Of a DNA stretch of 64,000 bases, positions 62,228 through 64,000 are shown one piece after another. The position numbers were made by a program, and so were the translations under genes. Source of the DNA: Chitinophagales bacterium (GTDB lineage: Bacteria > Bacteroidota > Bacteroidia > Chitinophagales > UBA2359); the NCBI GenBank assembly GCA_041392475.1, contig JAWKLZ010000001.1, positions 3,286,001-3,350,000 on the forward strand, read 5' to 3'. The notes beneath the pieces are model-generated. The model ran no database searches and was not told the origin of the DNA. It worked only from the letters and a program-made list of their open reading frames with translations. How positions within the stretch are numbered: the first letter of the stretch is position 1; every line of letters begins with the position of its first letter.

Positions 62228-64000
62228 TTACTTCGTAATCATCAATTTATCAATGTACGTTATCGCATTATTTTCTTTTACTGCGACCAAATACATGCCT
62301 TCTTCTAAATTGCGGACATCCAATTGGATAGACGCTTCTTGTATGTTTTTTTCAATGATTACTTGGCCTGTAATATCCATTAGCACCACTTGTTTACTCG
62401 CTTTAGTAATAAAGAAATCTGTTTGCAATACAATCTTTACGTAATTGTCACTTGGATTGGGGATTATCTGGAAGATGGCTGACAATTCTTCTATTGCTCG
62501 TTTGGAGGTATGACTGGAAGGAATTGGCGTAGAATAACGAATATACTCGTCATCATAATAATATGCGAGTACGCTTTCTGCCATTGTAGCTATAGCGACA
62601 TCACTGTGTGCAGCGTAATTGCGAATTGTTTGTTCTTCTGTAGTTGTAGGTTGTTGTCCAATAGGAGTATTCAGGACAATGGTATAAACATCCACAAAAG
62701 CGAGATTGGCAACAGTTGTAATTGGAATTTGTTGAAGTTTTTGAGTCGCATTCGTCAAATCTTGCAAATACCAATAATTGCCTACCAATAATTTGTCTGC
62801 CCAAACCTCATTGACTGCCTCTAATTTTGTATTCGCTCCATGTAAATCATTGTTTGCTAAGGAAGATTGTATATCTGTAATAATTGGGTCAATGGGTTTT
62901 ACACTTCCAGAGCTTTTACCTCCAGTTTTGTTACATCCCGATTCGCTATTAGAATCATTTTCATCACATGAAAACTGCTTAACAGTTGCAGCGTCTGCTT
63001 GAGCAAGAGTATAGCCAATAGGATCGTACTCTATGTAAAAAAACGCCTCATCAGAATCATTAATAATGTTGTCAACTACATTTGCTCCAGTACTCCATGT
63101 TCCCCAAAAACCATATTTTTCATTGGGAATTCAATAACTATGTCAGAAATACAAGTGCCTTGCTGCCTCAATCTATCAATAGATGGAGTATTGGCTAAAT
63201 ACCAGTCAATGGAAGCTCCTACATAATCATTGCATTGCAAAATCAACCCCCAATTATTTCTTTCAAACTCAGTTGCTGCTGCAAAAGGACCATCAAAATC
63301 ATTATCAGATACCCAGCCGCTTGCATCTGTTGTTCCTTCTAAAAATTCATTTTGTACAAATACTGCTCCCTTTGTTTCATTGCTAAAAGAGGTATTAAAT
63401 GTATTGTCTCTAACATTAATACCATCTGAAAAATAGGTCAAAAGACCATAGGCATCACTTGTTGCCGTTCCATTGGGTATATTAAAAACATTATCAATAA
63501 CACTTGGCATAGCAGTCGTATTTAATACGATTCCGTGTTGGACATCCGTGAAGGTATTGCTTTGTATAAAAGTTGGGAGTGTGACCAAGAAATTGAAGAT
63601 TTCGATACCAGAAGAAAAATTGGTAAAAGTATTGGGTACGCCTGTAAAGCCAATGTAAGCGGGCGTATTCATTACTAAAATAGCCTTTGTGATTCCTAAA
63701 TCTTCTCCACTACTATCATCTACAATGAAGTTATTATTAGATACGGTTAGATTTCCACATTGATACCCTACGACTTGCCGATAATCATTATAAAGAGGGT
63801 GGGGTACAGGTCTATTAATAACAAAATGACTATCTTGAATATAACTTAATTGAGTGCCAAATTGATATGTTAAACTAATGCTTATTCTATTGTTGATAAA
63901 ACGGTTATCTCCGAGTGTCGCTATTATTCCTCCAATAGCATGAATACCGTTGTGTGAACTTTCTATTTGGCTATTGGCTATTGTAACCACACCATGATAC
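62228..64000 (-). pseudogene. M43 protease gene, duplication copy 2 (partial, one frameshift)
   Basis: Duplicate of 52730-54503: beta-helix region, linker and type B sorting domain (ending KLMITK). The catalytic domain would lie beyond the window end. A single missing C near 63131 (gggaattcaat against gggaattccaat) breaks the frame between the beta helix and the linker; otherwise only scattered substitutions, for example an Ala to Val change near 62983. If the frameshift is real, the product loses its sorting domain. Confidence 0.8.

Larger units (their letters stand above)
58900..64000. repeat. Large duplicated segment, copy 2 (runs out of the window)
   Basis: Same orientation as 49401-54503, offset 9497-9499. 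Differences are mainly single-base indels (for example near 59500, 60206, 61065, 61620, 61885, 63131) and the mosaic stretch near 60355-60400. Copy 2 is more broken than copy 1, either from relaxed selection or from lower sequence quality. Confidence 0.9.

Noticed and set aside
1..64000. tRNA, rRNA or riboswitch genes
   Set aside because: I looked through the intergenic regions for cloverleaf arms, CCA-type ends and known aptamer cores and saw none; a covariance search would be needed to exclude weak candidates.

Overview
This window looks like a chromosomal segment of an A+T-rich Bacteroidota genome, probably from the Saprospiria or a related environmental lineage. The main evidence is a large set of secreted proteins ending in type IX secretion (T9SS) C-terminal sorting domains, a clpC/ftsH/rsfS/gatB/pheT/aroB housekeeping set with Bacteroidota-style sequences, a Bacteroidota ISNCY-type transposase remnant, and translation starts without Shine-Dalgarno sequences (some TTG starts). 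I cannot name a genus from sequence alone.

Layout. 1-2.8 kb: the end of an ABC permease gene, a GNAT acetyltransferase, a secreted two-repeat cysteine protein, and an ABM-type monooxygenase, interleaved with intergenic inverted repeats and one copy of a 164-bp repeat. 2.8-12.3 kb: a leftward cluster of T9SS cargo: two paralogous propeller-like proteins, a C-terminal gene fragment, and a very large M4-type metalloprotease with Ig-like and beta-helix regions. 12.3-13.1 kb: a second inverted repeat and the second 164-bp repeat copy. 13.1-36.3 kb: mostly housekeeping and regulation: aroB, clpC, a Fur-family regulator, an NlpC/P60-like secreted protein, pdxH, a four-gene module with a Rab-like small GTPase, a class III aminotransferase, an ABC ATPase / sigma-54 activator / sensor kinase operon, an SDR, gatB, a thioredoxin-like lipoprotein, ftsH-rsfS, birA and idi. 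36.4-39.4 kb: an S74 chaperone-domain protein and a helical-repeat protein. 39.4-42.1 kb: gene-poor DNA and a frameshifted ISNCY-family transposase.

42.2-64 kb is a second, far more unstable T9SS cargo cluster, all leftward except for pheT at 56.4-58.8 kb. It contains intact genes (a Reg_prop propeller protein, a delta-60-like repeat protein, an M43 metalloprotease with beta helix), several frameshifted paralogues, N-terminal fragments, an internally deleted protease and orphan sorting domains. Four loci with different upstream modules carry the same remnant of an older sorting domain just behind the stop codon of the current one. This indicates recombination centred on the sorting domain. 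The DNA from 49.4 to 54.5 kb is repeated almost identically from 58.9 kb to the window end, with pheT between the two copies. That is best explained by a tandem duplication with a unit of about 9.5 kb, or by an assembly error that mimics one.

The strongest candidates for under-described biology are the sorting-domain replacement process in the T9SS cluster and the coiled-coil / longin-like / Rab-like GTPase / PAS module at 20.5-22.7 kb. No tRNA, rRNA or CRISPR array was recognised.
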